Both the position numbers and the translations under genes were made by a program. Of a stretch of 64,000 nt of DNA, positions 1-10,834 are shown piece after piece. The DNA lies in assembly GCA_030374805.1 (NCBI GenBank), contig JARGSG010000183.1, positions 62,001 through 126,000 on the forward strand. The letters run 5' to 3'. Under the pieces are notes generated by a model. That model was given only the letters and a program-made list of their open reading frames with translations. It was not told where the DNA came from and searched no databases. Within the stretch, counting starts at the first letter, position 1; each line of letters begins with the position of its first letter. Source of the stretch: Gracilaria gracilis (taxonomy: Eukaryota; Rhodophyta; Florideophyceae; Gracilariales; Gracilariaceae).

Positions 1-55
1 TGTGCTTTTGGAACACGGCGGGCAGCGCGCGGATACATTCAAACGGGATTTGAAA

Positions 56-1150
56 CTATCGCGCACGACTTGTCAGTGACGTGATGAGGTCCCAGTCGGG
101 ACGGCGCAGCTGGCGTACATACAGGCTGCAGTCGGTCATACGTTTCTCGCGGTGGACGACGGGTTGTAAGGCGGCCTCGAACACGCGCTCGGGGCGCAGC
201 TGAGGAAGGTGTTGATCATGCAAGGAAGAGAGCGGCGCGGCGCTGAGAACGAAGCGGTTGTCCCAGTACAGAAGATGGTGATCCATGAGCGGTGCGCATG
301 TGTAATTGCCGCGAAGACGCATGGACATGATGTTGGCGGCCTCATGGTCGGGCTCGCGTGTGAGCATCATGAGCTGTTCGTTACTGCTGCGAAGACGCTT
401 GGCGAAGCGGCCCGTGGTGGGTCGCACCACGACACCGACGGCAATCCTTCCATTGGGCAACGCGCGCATGTCACCCGAAGCGGCCGGCGAAAACAGCGCT
501 TGACAAAGACGCGCCACCTGAACGTCGTCCAATGGCGGCGGCTTGCTGCAGCCGGACACATGCAGACAAAGTCGTTGCATGGCGTGCATGGCGGCTAGTC
601 TTGACGCGCGTCCCGCGTGATACGCCTCGAACAATGGGTGGGTGCGCGCGACGACGTAGCCACAATGACTGCTTTCCAACACGCTGTCGCGCAGCAGGTG
701 GTCCGATTGGGCTGTGAGCGTGGCCACGCTGTGGCAGAGCAACTGCGCGTGGTGCAGCGCGGGCGCGATCAACTCGGGCGGCATGAAGGCTGGGTCGCGC
801 ACAGGCTCGTAATGCGACGCGACGTGCTCCGCGACGGGGGAGAGCAAGGTGGCGTGATCCACTTTCAAGAAGGGGTGATGAAAGGAGAGCACGTGATGAA
901 GGATCATCTCGACGCCCGTAGAATCATCGGCGCACATGGAGTGAGCACGCGCGGAGCACACGGCGGAAGTGGCGTGCTCCAGCTGCGAGGGGCCCAACAC
1001 AATGTGTCCCACGGCTTCGGGAAGCGCCGCGGCCGCGTACGGACGGAGCGGGGCGATTGGATCGGGCGTGATGGGCAGGATGTGCGAGCGGGCGGCGGGA
1101 AAGGTGTCGCAGAGAAGATTTGCCTCGCACCGCGCGCAGCACGGGCACCT
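56..1150 (-). CDS. TilS-like protein, C-terminal half (partial)
   Basis: An open frame of about 365 codons ends in TAG at 56-58 and has no in-frame ATG near its 5' end. Weak similarity to tRNA(Ile)-lysidine synthase-like proteins is my reading: a HPFLKVDHATLL segment followed by DPAF resembles the RPLL...DPTN region after the PP-loop domain, and a YWDNRFVLS segment resembles the WDxRF motif near the C-terminus of eukaryotic TilS-like proteins. The SGGxDS ATP-binding loop is not present, so the N-terminal catalytic half is missing, lies in other frames, or is separated by an intron. The gene is divergent from the esterase that starts at 1374. It could equally be an unrecognised hypothetical protein. 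Confidence 0.4.
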   Translation of the reverse strand, partial: RCPCCARCEANLLCDTFPAARSHILPITPDPIAPLRPYAAAALPEAVGHIVLGPSQLEHATSAVCSARAHSMCADDSTGVEMILHHVLSFHHPFLKVDHATLLSPVAEHVASHYEPVRDPAFMPPELIAPALHHAQLLCHSVATLTAQSDHLLRDSVLESSHCGYVVARTHPLFEAYHAGRASRLAAMHAMQRLCLHVSGCSKPPPLDDVQVARLCQALFSPAASGDMRALPNGRIAVGVVVRPTTGRFAKRLRSSNEQLMMLTREPDHEAANIMSMRLRGNYTCAPLMDHHLLYWDNRFVLSAAPLSSLHDQHLPQLRPERVFEAALQPVVHREKRMTDCSLYVRQLRRPDWDLITSLTSRAR

Positions 1151-1326
1151 TCATTGCAGCGGTGGGCGGGAGGCGGCACGGTGCGCGCGCGCACACGTGT
1201 GCGCGGCGCGCGCGCTACGACGCGTTGCGGTGCGGCGCGAGCCCCGTGCCGCCCGTTTTGGGGCTGCGCGCGCGCGCTGGCACTCCGCTGCCGCAATTCG
1301 TTCATTGATTGATGGCGCCCTCGTTC

Positions 1327-1353
1327 GCCTTGTCTCCATCATGGAGACAAGGC
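1327..1353. promoter_or_regulatory. 27-bp perfect inverted repeat in a divergent promoter
   Basis: Two 13-bp arms, GCCTTGTCTCCAT and its exact complement, flank a single C. The repeat ends 20 bp before the esterase ATG, in the gap between two divergent genes. It could bind a dimeric regulator or form a hairpin in the 5' leader. The position is seen directly; the function is inference. Confidence 0.45.
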
Positions 1354-1373
1354 AAACGCGATGATCGCGCGCC

Positions 1374-2732
1374 ATGCGTCCCGACGCGCCGTCGCGCGAC
1401 GCCGCCGCCGCCGCCACCGCCGCCGCCGCGCCCGATCACGCCACTGCCACCGTGCAGCTAGGCCCCGCGTCTGGCGCGGCCACCACGTCGCCCAGACACA
1501 GACCCGCCAAGAAGCTTTCGCTCAACATCGCGCCTATTGCCGTACGCTCGCGCGCCAGCGCCAGCGTGCCGCGCTTGGCTATCAAGCTGCTCAGGCCCGA
1601 CTCGCCCTTTCCGCTGCTCAGACGCGCGCCGACAGCTCCCGACGCCATGGACGACGCCAAGAGCGACGCGCCGCTGCTGCAGCGCGGCGAGGCGGCGCCA
1701 ACGTCGCTGCTGGTGCTGGCGCACGGACTGCAGGGCATGGTGGAGGACTTTTTATAACTGCTGGAGACGCTGGAGAGCACGCACGCCGTGTCCAGCGGTG
1801 ACTGTCTGGTGCATGCCAGCCGCGTAAACACCAATAACACGCACGACGGCGTGGACCTGGGCGGACTGCGGCTGGCTGAGGATATTCGAGCCGTGATCGC
1901 GCGCCATGACTCACTGCAGACCATCTCGTTGGTGGGCTTTTCTCTGGGCGGCTTGTATGTACGCTATGCCGTGGAGCATCTGCACGACCGACACACGCAG
2001 CGCGTCGCCGGCTTGGTGGCCGACAAGCTGGTGATTGTGGCCAGCTCCAACTTGGACGTGCGTCAGTTTGGCGTGTATCGCTTTCTGCAGGGCGTTCTGC
2101 CCATTGCGCACGCGCTGCTGTTCAACACGGCCAAGCAGCTGTTTCTGGTGGATGACGACTGCCTGCTGGAGTTGATGACGCGCGACTGCGCCCTGCGCGG
2201 CGGCTGGTTCCTGTCGTCGCTGCGCGCGTTTCGCACTCGCACGCTGTACGCAAACGTGCGCAACGACTTCATGGTCAACTACGGCACGGCCGCGCTGGAC
2301 GCGCGCGTCAAGAAGCTCTGCGGCGCGGCGCCGCCGCACACCATCAAGCCGAGCAGCGCGCGCGCCATCGACAGCCAGCCGGACGAGCGCGGCTGCCAGC
2401 TGAGCTTCGAGGACCACTACGTAGAGTTGTATGGAATGCTGATTGAAGATTATGGCAACGGTGAATCTGTGTATAGACTGGCAAACGTACTGGTTGGTGG
2501 GATTGAGGGAGTAGTGAAGGATGAAACTCGGGCGAAGCAACTGCTTCAACATGGATCTAATATGGCGGTGAGTGGAATTGGAGCAGAAGCTATGTTATTG
2601 CTGTGCTCGATGTTTGCAGCGGGCGAGGACGTGGAGCAAGATGTGGATCTGTCCAAGTCGATCTTGAAGCGCAAAATTTCGTGCGGCATGGAAACCGGCA
2701 CAATGTCTTCCTTGAAGCGACAGACGACATAG
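1374..2732 (+). pseudogene. DUF676-family serine esterase/lipase with in-frame TAA
   Basis: The frame from ATG 1374 to 2732 is interrupted once, by TAA at 1755-1757. Both sides are in the same frame and read as one alpha/beta-hydrolase. AHGLQG before the stop is the oxyanion-loop strand. After it come the THDGVDLGGLRLAE segment, the nucleophile elbow GFSLGG (Ser) and SSNLDVR, as in DUF676/FAM135-type lipases. The first residues are Ala/Arg rich and GC rich. From about 2424 composition drops in GC and the protein runs into Sel1-like repeats, which are not part of the lipase family, so the native C-terminus appears replaced. Either this is a young pseudogene, the TAA is read through, or it is a sequence error. 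Family assignment is firm; function is not. Confidence 0.7.
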
Positions 2733-2790
2733 CAAAGAATTTGGACGGTGGAGAGAAATGGGTTGGGGCACTTTGAGGCTGACGAGCAGT
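2424..2790 (+). pseudogene. Sel1-repeat fragment fused to the esterase
   Basis: About two and a half Sel1-type repeats (LANVLVGGIEGVVKDETRAK; LCSMFAAGEDVEQDVDLSKS) follow the esterase in frame. The pattern of LA..L..G..GV..D...A is typical of Sel1/TPR-like helical repeats. Near 2690-2700 the open frame leaves the pattern, and a shifted frame continues to a stop near 2775, so the fragment ends in a frameshift. Base composition is closer to AT-rich flanking DNA than to the lipase. Confidence 0.5.
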
Positions 2791-3146
2791 GGGCAGTAGA
2801 AGTGGAGCGGTACGCGCAGTATTTTGGAATGGAAGTGAGCCAACTTGACTTGATACGGTGCACTGTTGTGGAAGAGCAGCTTTTACCTCGTCGGCCACCG
2901 CCCTCACCCCGAACACCTTCGTCGCAGACCACCCGGATGGCAGTGCAGAACCAAGACAAGCCAAAAGCAGCCCAAAATCCGTACCGAGCTCTAGAGGCCA
3001 ATCTCGCTGCTAAGTTGGACAATGTAATAAGCGGTTTGTCTGTGTTCTACATCATTCTTGAAGGAATTCGTTTCGATTGCATGTCGAGAGCGCCACATAC
3101 TTTTGAAAACGTGAAGCAATCACATAGTCGTTTCTCTGTGTGTTAA
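2748..3146 (+). CDS. hypothetical protein
   Basis: A 132-codon open frame just after the Sel1 debris. It has an acidic start, a Pro/Arg-rich middle (RRPPPSPRTP) and a hydrophobic patch near residue 105. I recognise no family. It may be the decayed 3' continuation of the Sel1 gene rather than an independent gene. Confidence 0.2.
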   Translation: MERNGLGHFEADEQWAVEVERYAQYFGMEVSQLDLIRCTVVEEQLLPRRPPPSPRTPSSQTTRMAVQNQDKPKAAQNPYRALEANLAAKLDNVISGLSVFYIILEGIRFDCMSRAPHTFENVKQSHSRFSVC

Positions 3147-3252
3147 CGTGCACTAGGATTAGCGTTGATGGAACTCACAGGAAGAGCATAAACTATTCTG
3201 AATACGACTTCCCACCGCCTTCAATGCTCTCAACTAACTCTGCGCATCAGCT

Positions 3253-3749
3253 ATGGTCAAATCACGTGCGATTCTCGCTCTGCTGTTCTTCTTGTCCGTC
3301 GCGTTTCGCTGTGAAGCAACCAACACCGCTGTCCCGGTACACCACCCATCTGTTTCGCGTGAAACCGATTGGGCTCGTGCTCATGGTGTTTCCAGCTTGC
3401 CCAGTGCAAAGAGCTCTGCAAATCCGTCAACATATTCCACTTGGATTTCGTGTAGAATGAGAAGCATGCTCAAAATTTTGGTAGGTTCCCTTTGGAGAAT
3501 GGAAGTGTTGCGGCCGGATACCAAATACTGATGCAACCGCAGGAGGGCGACTATCGACAAGAGAATAGAACGATTTTGAAAAGTACTGATGGAGAATCGG
3601 GAGGTGGAGGTGAGATGATGGATGATGGAGGCACGCATTGTGCGCTCAGCGAACGTGGTGCAGTGGGTGACCATGATGATGCTGACTTTAGGCAGCAGAT
3701 GGTGGAGAACTTGGCGACAACGGAGCTGGTGCTGACGACATCGATCTGA
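3253..3749 (+). CDS. small predicted secreted protein with one intron
   Basis: ATG 3253 opens a textbook signal peptide: MVKS, then a hydrophobic core ILALLFFLSVAF, then CEA before a likely cleavage site. The frame reaches a candidate intron at 3481-3542 (62 bp), with GTAGGT donor, TACTGAT branch-like site and CCGCAG acceptor. Exon 1 is 228 nt, so the junction is phase 0. Exon 2 continues to TGA at 3747-3749 and gives an acidic Gly/Asp-rich tail (GGGGEMMDDGG). The spliced product is about 144 residues. I recognise no family; export is inferred from the signal peptide and the intron from splice signals. Confidence 0.45.
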
Positions 3750-3912
3750 ACCGTTGTGAAGACGGAGACGGTGCTGTCGGTGCTGTCGGTGGTGAGGGCG
3801 GCGAGCGCGCTTGGCGTTTGGCTTCATGAACATGGCGGTGGCGGTGATAGGTGGAGGTGCGCGTCGCTCACCGCATTTTCTTGCATGTCGGATTCATTCT
3901 CCAGCACCAGTT

Positions 3913-4926
3913 TCAGTCACCACCATCCACGGTCGTCATTATACCTTCGCAGGTGGCCAGTACCACTTCGTTTCCATGCTCTTCTTGGACAGTCAGCCGC
4001 ATAGTGTGGTGCCCAAACCTCCCTTCCGACGACAACCGTGACAAAGCGAGAGCGTTGACAGTGGAATGACACGAAGATTCGTCAGAAGTGAGTATACACT
4101 CTCCGCTGCGCGCATCCCACATCCTTAGTAAACTATCCTTGCAAACAACTCGCAACGCGTCCACGCTGAGCGTACCGTAGTTCACTTCTTCAGTGTGACC
4201 GCGGAGAGGCTCACCCATTGCCTCACCCCTCTCCGCTTGCTACACTCAAACCATCGCGTCCTCCCCACCGTCCCAGTTGCTGGGTTCCACTCAACCATCT
4301 TTCCATCCTCATGCACACTCACAGCGCCCTTCTGCTCACACATGAACGCCGTGCACACCACTTCTAGCAAACAACCATCCACTCGAGCACACTCTACGTC
4401 AAAGTCACCACAAAGCTGTACCGTGTAACACGCTTTCTTCCTTCTCCCCCATGCCACTACAAAACATGTACTTCGTCTTGCTCGGCTTTCAAGTCAAACG
4501 ACGAATGCGCTTGCTTGCACGGGCTTGGAGCGAGAATGGGGTGAACCAAACACAACGCGGGCAAAGGTAATGTCGGGCGTCCACTGCGGCGCCTGACGCA
4601 CAGCTTGTCAAGCGCGGTCAAAGTCGAGAATAGGGCTCTCACGTGACGCGTGCCAACTTCACACACAGACTTGTGGGCATCGACTGTCGCACAAACTCGG
4701 ACTGCATCTTTGCGCTGTGGAGTTTCAGCACACAACAGTGACGATTGAAGTCACTTGGATGCCGACAAACGTGTTGGGCATTGTTGAACACCTGAACCTC
4801 AGTGGACAGAGCTCGTGATATCTCCGTGGGGCAAAGCGGTGGTCCCGAGACAAATCTTAGACGCAAAAGTCGTGTCGTCAAGGGCGTTGCGCCTGCAATG
4901 GGTCGATGCGGGTGCTGCTCACCACA
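3913..4926 (-). pseudogene. WD-repeat protein pseudogene, 3' part
   Basis: Several minus-strand pieces in different frames carry WD40 signatures: LLRMWDARSGECIL near 4100 and VSVHEDGKMVEWNPATG near 4290. The frames are broken between about 4180 and 4640. The 5' continuation lies on the far side of the MULE insertion (11077-11280), because the 9-bp target duplication interrupts this reading. Probably a dead WD-repeat gene hit by the transposon. Confidence 0.45.
4918..4926. repeat. left 9-bp target-site duplication of the MULE
   Basis: CTCACCACA immediately precedes the left end of the element and recurs exactly at 11077-11085 after the right end. A perfect 9-bp duplication is the hallmark of Mutator-superfamily insertion. 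Confidence 0.9.
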
Positions 4927-5215
4927 GGAGGGCGGAGAATCTACGCACTGTCCAGGTAGTAGAAAAACCACCTAGAACCTCCGTAGTTATGTAACAAATT
5001 ACACTAGATCCTCTCTTCGGAACAGAGCTTCGTCCTGATCCTCTCTCTCCATTAAGGCGGCGCCAAGTCAGGAGACCCTCCCTAGCTCCAACTCCCATTG
5101 GTTCCTCCCCCACACCCGTGACGCCTTTCCAGCCTTCGAGCGTTACCACACGCATCCCACATTGCGAGAGCTTTGCGCGCGCTTTGCGCGCGCAAAGCGC
5201 GCGCTTTTCAAACTC
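4927..5215. repeat. left terminal inverted repeat of the MULE
   Basis: About 290 bp that match the reverse complement of 10835-11076 with scattered differences and one extra GC-rich stretch. The first 190 bp are nearly identical; similarity continues to a TTTTCAAA(C/A)TCCAAAT tract at the inner edge. The repeated GATCCTCTCTC motifs inside recur near 59510-59555. Confidence 0.9.
5177..5202. repeat. 26-bp GC palindrome inside the left terminal repeat
   Basis: GCGCGCTTTGCGC followed by its exact complement. It lies in the part of the left repeat that is missing from the right repeat, so it looks like a local expansion or foldback insertion. Confidence 0.7.
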
Positions 5216-5326
5216 CAAATGGGAGATACACGGCCCAAAAATACTAACCAACATCAAGTAGCTCGCTCTCCGTCTCCGGCCTTGAGTGGCAAGTCGACAC
5301 TACTTTTACGGCGCTCAGTTCTCTAA

Positions 5327-6706
5327 ATGATTGCAATGCTATCCTTTCGAAAGGCAAAAGATCCTTCTGTACAATTTCCTGCCGAGGATCCGCTGAACTC
5401 ATTAGTCGTATCATTTCTGGATCCTCGCAATGAGGATTCAGGTGATGAGGTAGACTCTGATGGTAATCCCGTGAAGAGCAGCGCTGAGGTTAGCAATTTG
5501 CCTTGTGAGCATGGTCTCACTGCAACCGAGAAAAAAAGCATTGTGAACACGGTCCGCCGGCTCTCAAAGTTTTTGCGAAACGTCACGAACCATACATCTA
5601 TTGTGTTCGACAGAAAGAGCCAATTGGGATTGCTTGAGCTGAAACGGTTATGGTTCTACTTAATCACTGAAGAAAGAAACTCGACGAACGAAGATGATGT
5701 AATTGGCGCTAATTTAGCTAACTCTTCTCAGGGCAATAATTGGTTCTGCACCATCCTACTGATTGCTGGAATTCTAGAGTTAGAGCCGTTGGATGGTGTG
5801 GTTCTGGTTCCCGCAGACACGGGGTCTAAACTAGAAGATTTATCAAAGGTGTTTGATAAGCAATCAGCCAAGGAACAGCTAGAAATTCTTGGTAGGTTCG
5901 AGGCCCGATTCACAGTGAAGCTCTATCCCAGTCCGAATGAAGTATCTACGATAGTTGTCCCTATTAATGTAGGAGGTGTACATTAGGGAGCGTTTTTGGC
6001 TCGAAAACTTGATGACAAAAAGTGGGAAATCTTCTGGGGAGACAGTCTCCAATACAAATGTTCGGAGAGGTGTAGATTACTCGTACCTGCAATAATCGAT
6101 CATGTACTACGGGATAAGAAGGAATGGATTTTGAAGAATGAAAACTACATGGCAGATGTACTGCGTTACGAGAAGCAGACAGACTCGCATAGTTGCGGTG
6201 CATATCTGTTATCAATGATGAATCTATTCGCTCGAACGCGAGGAGTGATGCCCAATATGTTCTTCTCTCCTGGTCATCCACCCAACCTTACAGAGATCTA
6301 CCGCTGGGCCTGTGTCGAAGCTCGTGTGCGAATGGTAATGGCCGTCAAGCACCTATTGCCCGTCTTCAATGAATGGGCCGTGTCCCAAATTCATTTCCAA
6401 CGCCTTGAGAAGATATATATTGGGCGCCACCAGCATGATGTCCATAAAGACAAAGCGAATACGGTGGACGGACAGCCTGCTCCTACTCAAGATGAACACA
6501 CGAGCTCCGGTGGTAATACAGAATCTGTAGATCTGAGAGACGGAGAGTCGGGTGTGAACGGTGAAAGAAGTACTGAAGGAGCTCATCCCCGTGATGTGAT
6601 CGCTACAGGCAAGGGTGAGGTTTCACCAATGGAAAGAACTGTTTTGGACCTTCCAAACTATGTTTATCACCTCTGCGACATAGAAGGGTACGAATATGGC
6701 GTTTAA
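5327..6706 (+). pseudogene. Ulp1/C48 cysteine protease module of the MULE
   Basis: Residues encoded at 5720-6220 show the C48 protease layout: a conserved NNWFCTILL helix, catalytic His in VGGVH, Asp in FWGDSLQ, and Gln/Cys in KQTDSHSCGAYLL. The codon right after the catalytic His is TAG (5984-5986), exactly where the family has Trp (HW), and the same frame continues without any indel, so one base change probably killed it. A further TAA at 6704-6706 separates it from the downstream DNA-binding part in the same frame. Ulp1 proteases normally cleave SUMO-like proteins; in transposons the role is unknown. Confidence 0.75.
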
Positions 6707-6718
6707 TTTTGTAAGAGA

Positions 6719-9700
6719 GTGACAAGGTCGCGACGCTACGGTCTAAATGTGAGACTGCGGTGTCTCAAATACAAGAGGAAGCCTCCTGGCTGCGGATGTA
6801 AGGCTGTATTTATGGCAAAGGCCCGTCTCAACGAAATGGGGTGGATTCTAACGGGTGCTAATACGCACAACCACGAGCGTCTGGAACTGGATATGCGTGG
6901 TAATAAGCACAAAAGAAGGGAAGCAATTCGGATGACAATAAAGAAGAATGCTCCTCCGATGATGCGTATCCCCTTTATAACCTTCACGCCTCCAAGGAAT
7001 GTGGGGGTCGATGCGAAGATAAGCGGTGCTGATAACGGAATGGATTCCGATATAGAAGATTTTATGGAGAACCTCCCGTCTCGACCAATAGATTCGATGC
7101 ATGGCACAGAGAGGGTCCGAGATGATGGTGAGTATATGAGTACTCAGCACCAAAGCGTGCAACAAGGGAGTGAGGGAGTTCAGGAGATCATATCCATTGA
7201 CGCAGATAGTAATGGAAGATCTCCTGACATCGTAGACGCCACCGCCTCAGAAGACAGTTCTGTAATTGCTATAACCGAGAGATTGAGGGCGGAAACTACT
7301 GCCAAGAATGAAAAGGTAAGACTCTCATGTCTCTTCGATGCGAACACACTTGCGAAAACACTTGTATTCTAACATTACATGTAACCAGAATGACACAGTA
7401 CATCATTCTAGTGACGAGGACGCTCGGGGGTTTAATATCGCTGACATTAGCTCCTTAGAGAGAGCTTCTCCACCTCCATCACTGTCCATTACGAGTAGTG
7501 GGGAGAGCTCGGACTGTGAACAGGAGTATACAACAGAGGAGTGTGTACGCCGCGGTTTCGTGGCCTATTTGGATCAGATGGATCAAGCTGGGGAGGATGA
7601 GGTGCTCCAGCATCTCCAGTACATCGCTGAGTACTTCGGATTCAAGCTGTTTATCAGGGATTCTAAATATGAAGAGAAGAATGAGAAGAAGGTACTGCTA
7701 CGGGGCTATATGAAGTGCGCTATGATGTTCGATGAGCATTATAAATGCCCCTATAGCTTAAAAGTCCGGAGGGTGCGAGTGTCTCACTCGGATCATCAAA
7801 AGTTTATGTTCTGTCCTGATTTTGCGAAAGCCCTCCACAATCATCCAGCGAAAATCACCGCGTTGCGACGTAAGCTCTCACCCAAAATGGAGCGCGAAGC
7901 AAAACATCTGCGTCACACTCTGCACCTACAATATAATGTAGTGTTTAAACTTCTCGAAGCGAAGTATGGTGTAATGGTGGACAGGGATTTGTTTCGAAAA
8001 CGGTTGAAATATATATCCGACACTCAATATCCGAGACACAAAGAGTGTCTCAGGCTCTACGAGAACCTCCTTGAATTGCATACCCAGAACCCCCGGCACA
8101 GGATATACTGTCGAACGAACAATGATAACGGCCTCCAATACGTTGCGTGGTGTTTGTAAACCTGGGTCGACGATTACGAGCGATATGGCATCGTGCCTGG
8201 GGTATCTGTGGACTGCAAAGCGGTAGCCAATCGCTTCAACCTTCCCCTCGTCAGTTTTAATGGCCGAGACAATGAAGGGAACCTCAATACTTTTTTTATG
8301 GGCTATATGGGAAACGAAACCTTGTTGAGTTTTGTCTGGGTACTGGAGCGCTTCAAGCAGTGCATGCGAATATCACCGTCGTCCTTTACGGTGGCTCAAT
8401 GCGCATCACTCATTGGAGGTATAAGACAAGTGTTCCCAATGTCTTATACCATGTTGGATGACTGGCACCTGAATAAAAATCAAGGCCCCAACGTGGAAAG
8501 ATGGTGTAGGTCGGTAGGGAGAACGGATATGGGGACGGAGATGGGACGCGAATTGTTTATGCTCCGCAAGAGCACAACTATCGAGAAGTTCGAAGCGAGG
8601 AGAAAACAATTGGAAGAGCAATACTTTTATAAGTTCAGAGAAACCTTGCCCCAATGGTACAAGTTTCTATATCGCGATAACCCTTCCATGTTAATGCGTT
8701 GCTACAAAGACCTGAAGCTCCCTCATAGGTTCTTGTTCCAAGGTTCTGGATATTCCGAAGCTTCGCATTCGACCTATAGACAGGTCGTTCTGAATGATGA
8801 CGTTCCATTCAGCGAAGTTCCGAAACTAATGGTGTCTTTGACGGAACGGAGGAAGCATCAGCGCGGAAGAAAGGCTACAATACGAGATACAGCGCTTCGA
8901 AACAGAATCGTGACTTCAGGGCTCCCTCTATCTCCCGATTCTGCAACGATGCTTATTCAGAACTTCACGGCGTACAGTGTAACACACTTTCTAGACAACA
9001 GCGTTCCACTCTCCGCTTTCTACAAGGTCACCGATGCCGTAGTACTTCCCACCCGCGATGCGCCGTTCAACTTCGATATAGACGTGGAAGATCTGCAGTT
9101 GTCCTCCGAAAAACCACTAGTGGTGTTCTCACTCACAAGAACAGTCCCAATTGAGCGTACAAACTCGCAGGATAACAACCCAAACAGGACCTATAATCTC
9201 TATTTGCACACCCTCCCCGGCTCAGCCGACAAAGTTACGGGAAAGTGTAGCTGCCGGCACATGACCGCCTCCGGTATTCCTTGTGGTCATATGACCTGCT
9301 TATTTGTCGTATTCAACGACGCCGTCGATCGGTGGCCACATATTCGCCAATTTCTTCCTCCCCAATTGCACATATCCGACCTGTGGCATCCATACTGGAA
9401 CAGAAATCCAGATTATTGGACTCTTCAAGACGTATTGAAACTCCGAGCCACAGCAACTGGCTGCAACGCTGATCATGTTCCATCACCAACTACCCGCAAC
9501 GCCGAAGGTCCAACCCATGCACCGCCTCTCGATCAAAAAGCTTGTAGTGCCCATGTTATCGAGCTCGAGACGCAGCGAAAGAAAGAGATCACTGCCTATG
9601 CAACGTACGCGGACTGCAAATCTTTGTGCGACCAGATGCACCGCGTCGCCCAGTCGTATGGGGATGTTGCTCTCCAAAGCCTGAAATCATACCTTCGTAA

Positions 9701-10046
9701 CGGTCTGAAAGAGCTCAACGCTGGGCGGTACCCAAACAAACCTCAAGATCCTCTTCCTACTCTTGTCACCGTCCAAGATCTTCCGTCAGACCCACTTCAA
9801 GCTTCAAATGTCGTAGTGAAAAACCCCAATGCCGGGTTGGGTGCGCGAGCTCGGAAGCGAAAGAAGTCATTCCTTGAAAGAGGAAAAGGAAAGATACAGA
9901 AATTGGATGACACCCCTTCTCCCCCACCTAATCCTGGAGGTGGACGAACGTCTTCCAACCCGGTAGTAACAGCCAGCGACGCAATCAATAGAGCTCTTGC
10001 AGTTGTCGACCATCCGGATAATCAATACAACACAAATTGGCAGTAG
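6719..10046 (+). pseudogene. MULE transposase with SWIM zinc finger
   Basis: The first part (6719-7315) has a FAR1-like segment KPPGCGCKAVFMAKARL...THNHE. A 73-bp intron is predicted at 7316-7388 (GTAAGA donor, TTCTAAC branch, ACCAG acceptor, phase 0 on both sides). The transposase core follows: VSVDCKAVANRFNLPLVSF (first Asp region), FTVAQCASLIGGIRQVFP where the family has a TD motif, LDDWHLNKN, and the SWIM finger CSCRHM...PCGHM near 9250-9300. TAA at 8157-8159 interrupts the frame just before the catalytic core. The missing second Asp and the stop suggest an inactive copy. The C-terminal tail AVVDHPDNQY recurs at 61418-61711. Confidence 0.8.
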
Positions 10047-10834
10047 AACTTCGTAATTGTTAGCCTCTTTGTTAGAAGAAAACTGCAAAATCCTTGTCTT
10101 CATGCCAATCACTTACCAGACTGTCCAAGCACGTCAACATGTTAACGCGTCACCATGCGAAAGCGGCGCGAAGAGAGGTTCTGTAGCACAATCCACCCGG
10201 AACAAAGGAGCCAGCGGCAATCGGCTAGATGTTCAGCAATGCATGGCGGTAGCGGCGCGCTAAGAGATGCTGAGAATCTTATGGCAGGGTGTCGCAGCAA
10301 CGATATGGTCCCGGTGCGGCAGGGACGCGACAAAAGATGGTAGCAAGACGAAGAGGAAAATAGACGACAATGGGTTCTTGAGCGAAAAGTAGAATTGAAG
10401 AGCAGCGGCGGCGTGACGATAGATAAAGAAGAAGATTTCAGAAAGAAACGCTGGGGTCTCTTTGCGACTGCAGTGCACGAGAAGAAGCAGAGGCAGCAGA
10501 GGCCGAGTTCTAGAGCAGCAGCGTGAAGAGAGAGGGAGAGACAGGGACGAAAGAGTCCATACGCAGCGGCTCGAACGGAGAGGTAGAAACCAGTTCCACA
10601 AAGTCTGCAAGCAGCACTGCGAGGGCAGAAGCAAAAGTAGAAGGCCAGGAGCTTGAAACGGTAGCGGCTAAGAAAGACACGGCGGGTTTGTCAAAGTGGC
10701 AGCAAAAGCTGAGAACTGAAGAAGAAAGCAGTAGAATGGTGATTAGTCGGGTGGCAAACTGGGGCACTCCTAGGAGCACGCTCTTGGAAACACAGTGATG
10801 TTGCAACCCTTCATGCCCTGGTTGATTTGGATTT
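10047..10834. other. MULE 3' internal region without a recognised gene
   Basis: Purine-rich DNA between the transposase stop and the right terminal repeat. A 91-codon plus-strand frame at 10523-10798 is Lys/Glu/Ser rich and low in complexity; I recognise nothing in it. Confidence 0.5.

Noticed and set aside
3913-4970. An intact WD-repeat gene on the minus strand
   Set aside because: The WD signatures fall in different frames with stops between them, and the MULE separates the 5' part.
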